In this document: one piece after another, positions 10,615 to 22,088 of the stretch
How positions within the stretch are numbered: position 1 is the stretch's first letter
Layout: each line of letters starts with the position of its first letter
NCBI GenBank assembly: GCA_946902985.2
Contig: OX336389.2
Location: 791,740,979 to 791,804,978, forward strand
Direction of reading: 5' to 3'
Source: Meconema thalassinum
Taxonomy: Eukaryota; Arthropoda; Insecta; Orthoptera; Tettigoniidae
DNA: 64,000 nt
The notes under the pieces: model-generated
What the model saw: only the letters and a program-made list of their open reading frames with translations
Database searches by the model: none
Told to the model about the DNA's origin: nothing
Program-made: the position numbers and the translations under genes

Positions 10615-10665
10615 GTTAGTTGGGTTTCTTAAAACTAAATAATAAGGGGCTGGTGGACCACTCTG
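10615..10665 (-). repeat. Right terminal inverted repeat
   Basis: Reverse complement of the left end at 7325-7392 in three blocks; see the element entry. Confidence 0.65.
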
Positions 10666-10667
10666 TA

Positions 10668-11960
10668 TAATAAGAATAATCAGCTTGGGGCTTCCACAAT
10701 AAGCGGCTTAAGGTACAGCTACTGAGTCGTGTAAAAGGAAGACACGTGCTACTTCACTAGGTTCTGTACGTAGGGACAATAAGGCAAGTATTGATAACTT
10801 GAATCATCTGTCCTGACACTATCACAATCATACAAAGGCCTAATATTTAGTTAACAGATGTATCCCGCAGTTATGTATGATGATGATAGTAACTGTTTTA
10901 AGGGGTCTGAATATAAAAAGTCTTATTTCTAGTGACTGCAATTTGTAATCAGCGCAAGATATAACTATTTTGCGGTATTCTTTCACTTTTGCTGATTTTA
11001 GTTTTAGTTTTTGCTCGCATGAAAATACGCTTTTTTCATATCAACATTACACAGAAAAAGTCTCATACGTCGGCAATTATTACATCAAACCTTCCTGCGT
11101 ACACTCACAGCTCGGGAATAATCGACATAGTTGACGAACATGAACCTTGGTTGACCAACATCAGCTGATTAGTGTCCATGTGCCATGTTCCGCCGAGCTC
11201 TCTCTATCTTGTTGTATGCTCAAGATTTATCACAACATAAGTAATATTCTAAAAGATTGTTAGATCATCGCACGCAAAAATATGTTTTAATTGACGGGAG
11301 GATTTTGAGATGGAAAGTGCCAGACGAATATATGAAAATAGGTTATATAGTTCTACACGGAAGTATTTTTTAAGAAACGTAATTTATTTGTGAAAATAAT
11401 GATTTATATAGCTCATGAAAGCCATTAAATTTAGAGAAAATCCATTCCATAAACCAAGACAGAACCACAAAAGTGATCAATAAAAATTAGGAAACTAAGC
11501 TACACAAAAAGTTTCTCAAGTTACTGTGCTAGGAATAATGAGAATAATCAACCTGAAGTGTATATTTGTCTTGATGTATCGCTTCGTTCAGGGTTGATCA
11601 TTACTCTCCGCATTCGGTGAATGTGAGTCACACACAATGTGAGGGAATAGTTTTCAAAGTTGATCCGTACATATTAAATGTTATTATAGGGCTATGTCAA
11701 TTCATTTTCAAATAAAGGGTACAATTCCCGATGTTATGTAGAATATATAACATAGTTATTGTTCAGTGTAGTGTTTCAATATCGGGAAAATATGTATTGA
11801 GCTGGTGCTCCAGGGCATTCATTTCAACACTCTTACAGCACTTCGCTCCATATGACGTTTGCTTGCTGTTCGCATGTCTTTATGCTAGTGACTTGAACCG
11901 ACAGTTACGGTACCGTAGCCTTTCAGTTTTACCCTACTTTTAACATTTTGCAAAAATGGT
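10668..11960. other. No gene recognised
   Basis: AT-rich, with no domain, RNA gene or clear repeat seen on either strand. Confidence 0.4.
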
Positions 11961-13234
11961 GAACAAGTACACTATGAGATCAATCTGGGCAAATGTGTGT
12001 GTGTCTGCCTGTCCCGTCTGTGTGTGCGTTCCCCTATCAACTCCTAAACGGCTGCAGCTATCGAAACCAAGTTTGGTATGGTTGAATATCCATACCAGAA
12101 AATCTCCAGGCCATATTTGACGTAACGTCAGTGCTACCAACTGCCAAAAATTTACATTTGACCTCAAAGTTGGGTATCTCAGAATGTATTCATGGGAGCT
12201 GTTCTAAAATTGGGCCATATATCACAGTGCTGCCAACATGTTTCAACCCGTGCTAATATGATCAATATTTAACTGCATGTAACATCCTTTCTAAAACAAT
12301 GAATCTCTTCCAAACTTGGCACATATATAGCTCATAGTAGTTCAGATTAATTTTCAGGAGCTGATATATCACAGTGCTGCCAACATGATTCAACACGTGT
12401 GATAGGTTCAATGTTTAACTTAATGTAAGATCCTAACCTAAGATATGAATGTCTTCCATAATTGGCACACATATTGAACATAATATTTCTGATTAATTTT
12501 CAGGAGTCCATTTATATCAATACTGCCGTCATGATTCTACGCAACCTGATATGTTCAATGTTTAACTACGTGAAACATCCATACTGAAAAAGTGCATTTC
12601 TTCAAAGATTGGCATATATTTAGCTCATAGTATTCTAAGGACCCATACTTGGCAGTGTTGCCAACTTAATTGTACGCGTACTGATAGGTTCAATGTTTAA
12701 CTGCATGTAACGTCCATACCTACAAATGGATTTAATCCAAGTTTCGTATGTGCGATGAATGCTTTAGTACATACGACTATGCTTATTGTAAGAGGTACCA
12801 GGGCTACCAACTGTATGTCAATGATCTCAAGTCTTTTGAGCCTCAGATTCAATGTCTCTTAATATGTGTGCGGAATAAACTTAACACTTGGCACACTGCA
12901 AGGCTTGATATTTTATAATTATTCACTCTAAATCGTTAAAGGTGCTACCAAAAATGTTCCATGCACATTTATATTGTACAATGTTCAACTCCACGCAACT
13001 GCCACCTATTTAAGGACTTTTTAAATAATTTTGCGCGTGCAATGTGTGCCTTAGCTGCGATAAGTATGCCTCTTTACTGATTCAATGGGACTACCAACTG
13101 CCTAGTAACATTCTGAGAACATTTGAACCCCGTCTCAATATCGTATAATGTGTTTGTATAAAGAGTTTGTAACTCAATTCACTAAAATGTCTTAACATTG
13201 CAGATAGATTTTTATAAATACCTATACTGTATAT
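11961..13234. repeat. Diverged tandem array, about 145-bp unit (left part)
   Basis: After a TG-rich head (about 11990-12030) and the phrase aagtttggtatgg (12069), a unit recurs with the words tgctgccaacatg, ttcaatgtttaactgcatgt and acatcc. Copies start near 12229, 12371, 12518, 12655, 12795, 12940 and 13090, giving a spacing near 145. Units are diverged by many substitutions. The array continues at 22089 on the other side of the LTR element, so it was one array before that insertion. Confidence 0.7.
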
Positions 13235-15985
13235 TGAACCCTTATTCTTTATTGCATTAGAATAATTGTTCATATATTTATTTTATATACTGCATTATGG
13301 CCGTAGTCAGTTGAAGCAGAGTGCAAGCTAGATTTCGCAAGGAAGAGGGCAGTTGAGCGCGCCTGACAGAATTAAACTTTTTCCTGGAAAAGAGGTGAAT
13401 GGCCGTGACCTCGAAGCTCTAGCCTTTGTTAGCCAGCTCGAGCAGTAAGGAAAGAAAGAGAAGGGTGTTGGCAACTGGGGGAAACGACCTACTGTACTCA
13501 ACGATTTTACGTTTGGATGGACCAATCACGTGCAACCACGCCGACCTCGGCATCACCGTGGCGTATCCGCTGAAAAGCCCGCGAATGCGGTATCTAATTA
13601 ATCATCGATGCAATTATATTCCGCGAGGCATCATTTTGACGTTCAGAAGAAATTCTGAAGTTTGACACTAGCCGCAAGTTTCTACGATGTTTGGTTCAGA
13701 ATATTAAAAAAAATTATGTCCCCTCTACCACACTTTTGGCCAGATTGTATAAATAAGATGTCTGTGTTAGCGACCATGTTCATACCTTGATGTAGCGGTA
13801 CGCTACAACCACGTTCTTATTTTAAAGTAGCCAAGTATTACGAACAATTTTAAACACTTGTCTTCGATCTCTATTGAGAGATGTTTCAAGTTTGTGGACT
13901 CTGTTTGAGATCCGTGTGTAAATATAATTGTAAAATTTATAAAATGTTTGCGTGTGAAATTAGCAAAATGCTTATTCTAGGGACAGTATCGACGTCTTAA
14001 TAATTGCGCAGGACAAAGAGTGATTGTGTAGCTCTATGGCAATTATAGCAGGAATAGGAGAGATAATTTAATTTGAACTTTGTTTCCACCACCAACATCA
14101 GCAGCAAGATGACGAACTTTGGGTCGACTGTTGGAGTGATGTTCCTGCAACCAACGAAGATGTGTGAGATGGCCGGTTAAGATCCATAGTGGGCCATGGC
14201 GGGGGATATCCGCTGATGTGACGAGTAATTTGGATGAGTACAAATATTGAATTTATTCATTATAGATATTTTGGCATGGGAACTATTGTTGTGAATAATT
14301 TAATTTCGTGAGTGTTTTGTATTCATTGTGATTTTTTAGTAACGTAGTGCACCGACACTCAAATATGTAAATGCGTGGGGAAGCGTGACCATCGTTAATT
14401 ATTGTATTGTATATTTTAATCGTGTACTCGTGTACGCACATATTTGGTTTGGCGTAAGCATGGATGCGGCGTCGGCAGATAAGTAGTGCTTTTGTAATTA
14501 CAGTTAAAAATAGCAGAGGGGGAAAAACTTGTATTTGATTAGGACTTCGGTTGAACAAGTTTTTTTTTTTTGTTTTGAATCGCCATGTCGCAGTATTTGA
14601 TCGTTGTAAAGAACCGTCCGTTCTTTATGTCAGATTTTATAGTTGCCTTTCAGATTGAATTCTTGGCCAGAATACCAGATCAGGCGCAGTGAGTGTGGAA
14701 AATATTCGTGTACTTTATTTCAGGTGTAATCAACCCTAGCGCGTGATTCGTGTGTGTGTCTATGTGTCTATGTGTCTACGTGTATCACGTGGTGTGATTA
14801 TTCTGCGCGGGAGGATTGCTCTAGGCTAACCCTCTGACTGCTGCAATGTTGTTTTTTTTTCTACGGAGAGTGATGCTTGCGGGACCTCTGCCAGTAAATT
14901 TGGGTCTTACAATTCCAGGTGAAATTGAGTTATTGTTACGACACACACACGGTTGAGCTATGGTAACAGCTATGTATTCTTCGTGGATCTCAGGAACCAG
15001 GCGATTAGCGCTGGCTCTGGGATATTGTGCACGCTGGGTTGATTATGATAGAAGATAACAGTTCCACTTTGAGCGCTGATCTCTGGTATCGTCTGGACAC
15101 CTGTGTGGGGGTAAGGAAGCGGTTAGGCCATGACCTACCTTAAGAGATGGCTTACTTGTTTCGTTTTAAAGAGCGATATGACACTAAGGGGATCAGTTCG
15201 CTACGCCGAAGCGGTATTACCATGCTGACGTCCAGATATATGTTTCTTGTATAGAATTGTCTTGCTTTTAAGCATATGTTTATTTAATCATTTAAATGTG
15301 TAAATTTCTTGTGACACCCTGTTGTGTTGTTCTGAGTAAATGACATGCGGTCATTCTTTGTTGTTGTTTCGTGGTCACGTTACTCACTTCTGTGTTTCAT
15401 TGAAAAGTCCTTGTTGAGGCAGTAGTTGTGTGCTGTAGCTCGCTGGTCTAGATTTCGGCGGAAATCTTCATTGTTGTAATTATTGAAGGTTAGCGAGTGT
15501 CGGGTGTGTGTATTGATATTATCTGTAGTGTTAAGTTCCCATCGCTAATTTATCCGAGGTGCGGATTTGTAGCCTGACGGCGGTCGCGGGATGGCAACAA
15601 ATCTAGCACCCAGTACTCTCCCAGATTGCATGCTCGTCATATTACACGCACACATGATTTTAGATGAGACAGGCCATATTTCAGGACCTGTAATTTTATT
15701 TTGACATCTTTCTGAGATGAGTCTTTGCTTCACACTGTAAATTTGGGTGTAGATTTAAGAGGGTGTTCCCTCGTGGTGTTCGTTGTGTTTTGTTATATTT
15801 GTTCCTTTTTTATTCTGAAATTAAATTTGTTTTTATTTAGTCTGGCTTCACTGTCGTTCTTTCTGTCATACATTTGGACTATGTTACCTTGCACCTTGTA
15901 GAAGCGTAAATTTAGCAACTATGTTATGAACCGTACACAACCCGAAGAAAAGAGTCTCATAAAAAAAGCTTCTCGCAAGGGTTCA
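13235..15985 (+). repeat. 5' LTR (2,751 bp)
   Basis: Starts TGAACCC and ends GGGTTCA. It carries a TATA-like box TATAAATAA at 13748-13756. It contains only short open frames. The length is large compared with the few hundred bases usual for insect LTRs. Confidence 0.93.
13748..13756 (+). promoter_or_regulatory. TATA-like box of the LTR promoter
   Basis: TATAAATAA, about 510 bases into the LTR, conserved in the 3' LTR at 19852-19860. A start site about 30 bases downstream (near 13785) is possible but not shown by the sequence. Confidence 0.4.
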
Positions 15986-16550
15986 TAGATCTAAAATGTC
16001 TGCCCAACGTGGTGGTTGTTGTTGCTTTTGCTTACCTCATAGTATTTTGTGGAAAAATAATACCAGGTTTGGCATAGTAATTGGTAGAATCAGTAAATAA
16101 GGTGAAGTCTTTCCACCATGTGCATAAGTAAAATCAATGAGTTCATTTAAGGTTAGAAATACGGAACACGGTAGATTTGACATTGTATTGAGTTATGACG
16201 TGTTCCTGGCGCCCATTTAAAAAAGTAAAATAGTGTTTGTTTTGATTCAATGAACTCAGAAATATTCAAATGACAGGAAGGTGTTGCCTTGAAATTTTGA
16301 TTAACACTGGTTAATTAAAAGGTGTTATATGTAAATTCAGATTAGGAATTTATGATCAGAATAATGAAGGGAAATAGTAAATTAAAAGTAAATTCAAATA
16401 CTCATGATGCTTTGATTGAGGGGTGTGTTTTAACGTAAAATTAAATAGTGAGTATGAATTATTATTAAATGTCAAAACATGTGTGTGAGTACGGTGGAGG
16501 TTCCTATGTGCATGGCCCTTTATTCTCCAAGTGATATATAGTGAGTTGTG
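15986..16550 (+). other. Leader of the LTR element
   Basis: Untranslated leader between LTR and gag. No primer-binding site beginning TGG abuts the LTR end. The phrase gcccaacgtgg at about 16001-16011 resembles a segment found near the binding site in some other retroelements, but its position is not canonical. Several short upstream ATGs precede gag. Confidence 0.5.
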
Positions 16551-18980
16551 ATGGCAACGATTGCTGAAATCAGTGAATTATTGGAGAGGTCGGCAGCGAA
16601 GATACAAGAGAGCAATAATGAACAATTAATGACACTTGAAAGTAGAATGCAGGAGCGTAGTAACGAACAATTGCTTACGTTAAAGAACGAGATTACGCAG
16701 AGTAGTAGCGAACAAATACAAACATTAGAAACTAGAATGCAGGAGCGTAGTAACGAACAATTGCTTACGTTAAAGAACGAGATTACTCAGAGTAATAGCG
16801 AACAAATACAGACATTAGAAACAAAAATGCGGGAAAACAATAATGAACAATTATTGACACTTGAAGGTAGAATAAAAGAACGTAGTGAGGAACAGGCGAT
16901 AGCACAGACTGAAAACTTAAGTAGAATCACACTTAAGATAAATCAGAATATGAAAGTACAATTGGATAAACTGGCAAATGAAATGGAGGGTAATAACACT
17001 AAACAATTGGGACAAATTAAAGCAATAGAAGCTAAATTTGGATCGAAAATGACGGAGTTGGACAAGATGGTGACCGCGAAGCTAGAACAAATAGAGCGAG
17101 CATGTATAACTAATACAACGGGAATAAAGATAACGCAGGAGAAATTACAGGGAGAATTTAAGAAAATTGAGTCCAAAACAGAGAACATACAAGAGCAAAT
17201 AAAAGCAGTAGATGACAACTTACTGGGGTTAATTAAAGAACTCGATCGGTTGGAAATTAAATCTACGGAGAGATGGACACACTTAGAAGCAGATCAGCAG
17301 CAGATAAAGAAGCACATTGAAATAAATAGGATGCGATTGGACGAGCGTTTGGAAAAAATTGAGATAAGGCAAGATAAGAGTCAAGAACAAATGGAGCGGG
17401 TAGAAGAACGAATACATAAAAATCTAGTGCAGCTCGAAGACAAGATAGATAAAAATCTAGTGCAGCTCGAAGACAAGATAGATAAGAATCAGGAGCAGAT
17501 GGAGGAACGTTTCGTAGAAGGTTGGAAGACGATGAAAGAGAAGATCCGAAAAGATTGGAAGCAGCAGGTAGAAGAAAATAAAGGAGATAGATTGTCTATT
17601 TTAAAGAGATTAGGAGATAACAATTCTCGGATGCAAGTGCTGGAGGACTGTATAAAAACTAAATTTCAAGAGCACTCGGATCTAATTATCAAAAATGAAA
17701 TACGATCACTAGAGAATGCAACGTTAATTACGGCAGAACGGACAGCAGAAAAACTTGTTAGTATGGGAAGCCCGGAGGCATTTAAATCTACAGGGAGCAC
17801 GAGCCAAGAAAATAGCGTTAAAGCAGGGGTCGACACGGAAGCGTTTCGTAATTACAGAGGCGAGACATCCACTCCGCAACCTAGCGTAATGACACCGCAA
17901 GTTATTCAGGTGATTCGAGGAAATGATTTCAAACCATCGAAATTCATAGACGGGCAAGGAATTACGCCTAAAGCTTTTCTCCGCGAATTAGACGATTATT
18001 ATAATGATAATCAAATAAGCCCAATAAAACAGCTAAGAATGGTAGAGAAGTTTCTTCAGGGACCAAGTCTCGTCTGGCATCAAAGTTTCAAATACACCTT
18101 TGAGAACATGACGCAATTTAAAGAGGCGTTTTTGAGAAAATTTTGGAGTCCCGCATTGCAGCTAGGATTAAAAATGGACTTGTATGCTAGAAAGTACCAT
18201 AGTACGCACCCAACGAAATTTTCAGAATTCTTCTCGCAACAGATGATCAGGCTGAAAGATCTGGACGAGCCCCCATCGGAGGAAAATTTAGTATTGACAA
18301 TAGGCAAGCAGTTACCTATGAATATCCAACAATTTTTGGTAACGGCAAACGTAAAAACCGCGGTAGAGGCAGAAGAGATCCTTCGCCATTTGGATGAAAC
18401 AAGCATGGTTTCAGCCCAAACTCGCCAAAGAAATATTGAATGCGTTAATGCAGCAGAAGTAGTCCAGAGCAATAATGATAATAACAATCAGAATTCTAGT
18501 ACGAGAACACAGGCAACGAATACGCAATTCACGCCTAGGAGACAAGATCAGTATGATAACAGAGGTCGGTATGAGAATAATAATAATAACAACTACAATC
18601 GCTATGAGAATAATAATAACTATAATCGGCATGAGAATAATAATAATAATAATAATAATAATAACTACAACCAGTACCGGAATAACAATAATAGAAGACC
18701 GTACCAGCGAGGATACTCTAATTGGAGAGGGAGTAGGCAGCAGGATAGGCCTTATCAGGGAAGTGGTGACACGCACCAATGGAAGAACAGACGGGATAAC
18801 GTGCAAGAGGATCCAAGGGAGTACCGGAACAACTGGGAGGAACGGTATCAAGAATCGCAGAAATATCTACAAGAGATACACGCTGAAGACACAGAGAAAG
18901 AAAAATGGGGGCGAGCGATGGAAAACAGACAAAATCCGGATAATCATGGAGAAGGAGCAGTGGGAACAGGAAGAAAATGA
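16551..18980 (+). CDS. Gag-like capsid protein of the LTR element
   Basis: A protein of 809 residues expected to build the cytoplasmic particle that packages element RNA. I start at ATG 16551; the frame is open one codon further (GTG). Residues 1 to about 400 are strongly heptad-like (coiled coil), rich in E, Q, K and N, with an almost exact 90-base tandem duplication (16650-16739 and 16740-16829) and a 36-base one near 17416-17487. Residues about 460-616 fit a retrotransposon Gag capsid domain (FKPSKFIDGQG, FLQGPSLVWHQSF, FKEAFLRKFWS). Next comes a long asparagine tract encoded by AAT/AAC repeats (about 670-713) and an Arg/Gly-rich stretch (YQRGYSNWRGSRQQ). No CCHC zinc knuckle is present, so the R-rich tail may bind RNA instead. 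No stop or frameshift interrupts it. Confidence 0.88.
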   Translation: MATIAEISELLERSAAKIQESNNEQLMTLESRMQERSNEQLLTLKNEITQSSSEQIQTLETRMQERSNEQLLTLKNEITQSNSEQIQTLETKMRENNNEQLLTLEGRIKERSEEQAIAQTENLSRITLKINQNMKVQLDKLANEMEGNNTKQLGQIKAIEAKFGSKMTELDKMVTAKLEQIERACITNTTGIKITQEKLQGEFKKIESKTENIQEQIKAVDDNLLGLIKELDRLEIKSTERWTHLEADQQQIKKHIEINRMRLDERLEKIEIRQDKSQEQMERVEERIHKNLVQLEDKIDKNLVQLEDKIDKNQEQMEERFVEGWKTMKEKIRKDWKQQVEENKGDRLSILKRLGDNNSRMQVLEDCIKTKFQEHSDLIIKNEIRSLENATLITAERTAEKLVSMGSPEAFKSTGSTSQENSVKAGVDTEAFRNYRGETSTPQPSVMTPQVIQVIRGNDFKPSKFIDGQGITPKAFLRELDDYYNDNQISPIKQLRMVEKFLQGPSLVWHQSFKYTFENMTQFKEAFLRKFWSPALQLGLKMDLYARKYHSTHPTKFSEFFSQQMIRLKDLDEPPSEENLVLTIGKQLPMNIQQFLVTANVKTAVEAEEILRHLDETSMVSAQTRQRNIECVNAAEVVQSNNDNNNQNSSTRTQATNTQFTPRRQDQYDNRGRYENNNNNNYNRYENNNNYNRHENNNNNNNNNNYNQYRNNNNRRPYQRGYSNWRGSRQQDRPYQGSGDTHQWKNRRDNVQEDPREYRNNWEERYQESQKYLQEIHAEDTEKEKWGRAMENRQNPDNHGEGAVGTGRK

Positions 18981-19171
18981 AGCAGTTGCAAATTCTGGTG
19001 CAAACTAAGAAACGTTCAAATGTACGGGGCTGCTGGACGGAAGAAATTGAGAGAGCATTGTTTACAAACATGGTGACAAGTCAGGGAGGTCTACAAGTTG
19101 TTATGGTACAGAGAGAGGGAGGCCGGAATGTGACAGGGGGTGACGGCTCAGCGAGGCCAAGGTACACTTAG
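18977..19171 (+). CDS. Short frame overlapping the gag stop (ATGA)
   Basis: A 64-residue frame whose ATG overlaps the gag stop as ATGA. It has no domain I recognise. A different frame continues from about 19160 to a stop at 19289 with a plausible-looking peptide (AISELRDARYSDCAGKFKEL). These may be the leftover start and end of a pol gene lost by internal deletion, or chance frames. I favour neither strongly. Confidence 0.3.
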   Translation: MKQLQILVQTKKRSNVRGCWTEEIERALFTNMVTSQGGLQVVMVQREGGRNVTGGDGSARPRYT

Positions 19172-19328
19172 TCATCAGTGGAGAAGCAATTAGTGAGCTG
19201 AGAGATGCCAGATACTCGGACTGCGCTGGAAAATTTAAAGAGCTGGTGAGGTCCAGACTAAATTGGGAAAATGACTATGTTGATGATTAAAAATTCAAAT
19301 CTTGACTTTTCGAATTTTTAAACTCTGC

Positions 19329-19338
19329 TGGAGGAAAA
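19329..19338 (+). promoter_or_regulatory. Polypurine tract of the LTR element
   Basis: tggaggaaaa lies directly before the TG of the 3' LTR. This is the normal site for plus-strand priming in reverse transcription. Confidence 0.75.
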
Positions 19339-22088
19339 TGAACCCTTATTCTTTATTGCATTAGAATAATTGTTCATATATTTATTTTATATACTGCATT
19401 ATGGCCGTAGTCAGTTGAAGCAGAGTGCAAGCTAGATTTCGCAAGGAAGAGGGCAGTTGAGCGCGCCTGACAGAATTAAACTTTTTCCTGGAAAAGAGGT
19501 GAATGGCCGTGACCTCGAAGCTCTAGCCTTTGTTAGCCAGCTCGAGCAGTAAGGAAAGAAAGAGAAGGGTGTTGGCAACTGGGGGAAACGACCTACTGTA
19601 CTCAACGATTTTACGTTTGGATGGACCAATCACGTGCAACCACGCCGACCTCGGCATCACCGTGGCGTATCCGCTGAAAAGCCCGCGAATGCGGTATCTA
19701 ATTAATCATCGATGCAATTTTATTCCGCGAGGCATCATTTTGACGTTCAGAAGAAATTCTGAAGTTTGACACTAGCCGCAAGTTTCTACGATGTTTGGTT
19801 CAGAATATAAAAAAAAAATATGTCCCTTCTACCACACTTTTGGCCAGATTGTATAAATAAGATGTCTGTGTTAGCGACCATGTTCATACCTTGATGTAGC
19901 GGTACGCTACAACCACGTTCTTATTTTAAAGTAGCCAAGTATTACGAACAATTTTAAACACTTGTCTTCGATCTCTATTGAGAGATGATTCAAGTTTGTG
20001 GACTCTGTTTGAGATCCGTGTGTAAATATAATTGTAAAATTTATAAAATGTTTGCGTGTGAAATTAGCAAAATGCTTATTCTAGGGACAGTATCGACGTC
20101 TTAATAATTGCGCAGGACAAAGAGTGATTGTGTAGCTCTATGGCAATTATAGCAGGAATAGGAGAGATAATTTAATTTGAACTTTGTTTCCACCACCAAC
20201 ATCAGCAGCAAGATGACGAACTTTGGGTCGACTGTTGGAGTGATGTTCCTGCAACCAACGAAGATGTGTGAGATGGCCGGTTAAGATCCATAGTGGGCCA
20301 TGGCGGGGGATATCCGCTGATGTGACGAGTAATTTGGATGAGTACAAATATTGAATTTATTCATTATAGATATTTTGGCATGGGAACTATTGTTGTGAAT
20401 AATTTAATTTCGTGAGTGTTTTGTATTCATTGTGATTTTTTAGTAACGTAGTGCACCGACACTCAAATATGTAAATGCGTGGGGAAGCGTGACTATCGTT
20501 AATTATTGTATTGTATATTTTAATCGTGTACTCGTGTACGCACATATTTGGTTTGGCGTAAGCATGGATGCGGCGTCGGCAGATAAGTAGTGCTTTTGTA
20601 ATTACAGTTAAAAATAGCAGAGGGGGAAAAACTTGTATTTGATTAGGACTTCGGTTGAACAAGTTTTTGTTTGTTTTGAATCACCATGTCGCAGTATTTG
20701 ATCGTTGTAAAGAACCGTCCGTTCTCTATGTCAGATTTTATAGTTGCCTTTCAGATTAAATTCTTGGCCAGAATACCAGATCAGGCGCAGTGAGTGTGGA
20801 AAATATTCGTGTACTTTATTTCAGGTGTAATCAACCCTAGCGCGTGATTCGTGTGTGTGTCTATGTGTCTATGTGCCTACGTGTATCACGTGGTGTGATT
20901 ATTCTGCGCGGGAGGATTGCTCTAGGCTAACCCTCTGACTGCTGCAATGTTGTTTTTTTTTTCTACGGAGAGTGATGCTTGCGGGACCTCTGCCAGTAAA
21001 TTTGGGTCTTACAATTCCAGGTGAAATTGAGTTATTGTTACGACACACACACGGTTGAGCTATGGTGACAGCTATGTATTCTTCGTGGATCTCAGGAACC
21101 AGGCGATTAGCGCTGGCTCTGGGATATTTTGCACGCTGGGTTGATTATGATAGAAGATAACAGTTCCACTTTGAGCGCTGATCTCTGGTATCGTCTGGAC
21201 ACCTGTGTGGGGGTAAGGAAGCGGTTAGGCCATGACCTACCTTAAGAGATGGCTTACTTGTTTCGTTTTAAAGAGCGATATGACACTAAGGGGATCAGTT
21301 CGCTACGCCGAAGCGGTATTACCATGCTGACGTCCAGATATATGTTTCTTGTATAGAATTGTCTTGCTTTTAAGCATATGTTTATTTAATCATTTAAATG
21401 TGTAAATTTCTTGTGACACCCTGTTGTGTTGTTCTGAGTAAATGACATGCGGTCATTCTTTGTTGTTGTTTCGTGGTCACGTTACTCACTTCTGTGTTTC
21501 ATTGAAAAGTCCTTGTTGAGGCAGTAGTTGTGTGCTGTAGCTCGCTGGTCTAGATTTCGGCGGAAATCTTCATTGTTGTAATTATTGAAGGTTAGCGAGT
21601 GTCGGGTGTGTGTATTGATATTATCTGTAGTGTTAAGTTCCCATCGCTAATTTATCCGAGGTGCGGATTTGTAGCCTGACGGCGGTCGCGGGATGGCAAC
21701 AAATCTAGCACCCAGTACTCTCCCAGATTGCATGCTCGTCATATTACACGCACACATGATTTTAGATGAGACAGGCCATATTTCAGGACCTGTAATTTTA
21801 TTTTGACATCTTTCTGAGATGAGTCTTTGCTTCACACTGTAAATTTGGGTGTAGATTTAAGAGGGTGTTCCCTCGTGGTGTTCGTTGTGTTTTGTTATAT
21901 TTGTTCCTTTTTTATTCTGAAATTAAATTTGTTTTTATTTAGTCTGGCTTCACTGTCGTTCTTTCTGTCATACATTTGGACTATGTTACCTTGCACCTTG
22001 TAGAAGCGTAAATTTAGCAACTATGTTATGAACCGTACACAACCCGAAGAAAAGTCTCTCATAAAAAAAAGCTTCTCGCAAGGGTTCA
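19339..22088 (+). repeat. 3' LTR (2,750 bp)
   Basis: Copy of 13235-15985 with about 15 substitutions or small indels seen by eye, such as a changed poly-T run at about 20665 and a substitution at 21067. It ends GGGTTCA and is followed by the ATAT duplication. Confidence 0.93.

Larger units (their letters stand above)
7325..10665. mobile_element. 3.3-kb TIR DNA element with nested SINEs
   Basis: The ends are inverted copies. The left begins CAGAGTGGTCCA then AGCCCCTTATT (7325-7350); the right ends with the reverse complement (10641-10665). Each is flanked by TA (7323-7324 and 10666-10667). A second inner match, AACCCAACTAAC, lies at 7381-7392 and inverted at 10615-10626. A TA duplication points to the Tc1/mariner-like range of families. 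I see no intact transposase. A minus-strand frame around 7353-7690 could be the N-terminal relic of one, but that is weak. SINEs at 8097, 8384 and 9655 account for much of the length. Confidence 0.65.
13235..22088 (+). mobile_element. Gag-only LTR retrotransposon with 2.75-kb LTRs
   Basis: Two direct repeats (13235-15985 and 19339-22088) start with TGAACCCTT and end with AAGGGTTCA. The 4-bp target duplication ATAT lies at 13231-13234 and 22089-22092. A polypurine tract (ggaggaaaa) directly precedes the 3' LTR. The 3.35-kb internal region encodes one long Gag-like protein and no protease, reverse transcriptase or integrase, so the element must borrow these from a relative. By eye I count about 15 differences between LTRs of 2,750 bases, so the insertion is young. 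The Ty3/gypsy-like Gag fold and 4-bp duplication suggest that superfamily; this is inference. Confidence 0.92.

Noticed and set aside
11961..13234. CRISPR-like array
   Set aside because: Units are contiguous, diverged and about 145 bp long without short identical repeats or unique spacers, and the genome is eukaryotic.
13426..13665. Open frames inside the LTRs, present in both copies
   Set aside because: They recur at 19530-19769 simply because the LTRs are duplicates. There is no domain and no sign of selection that I can judge.
18411..18851. Minus-strand hydrophobic open frame, an apparent membrane protein
   Set aside because: It is the antisense of the AAT/AAC repeats that encode the Asn tract of Gag. 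Runs of Ile are an artefact of that repeat.
18475..19008. Second plus-strand frame across the end of gag
   Set aside because: Read through the same AAT repeat in another frame (Ile/Thr runs). No domain, and the Gag frame explains the region.
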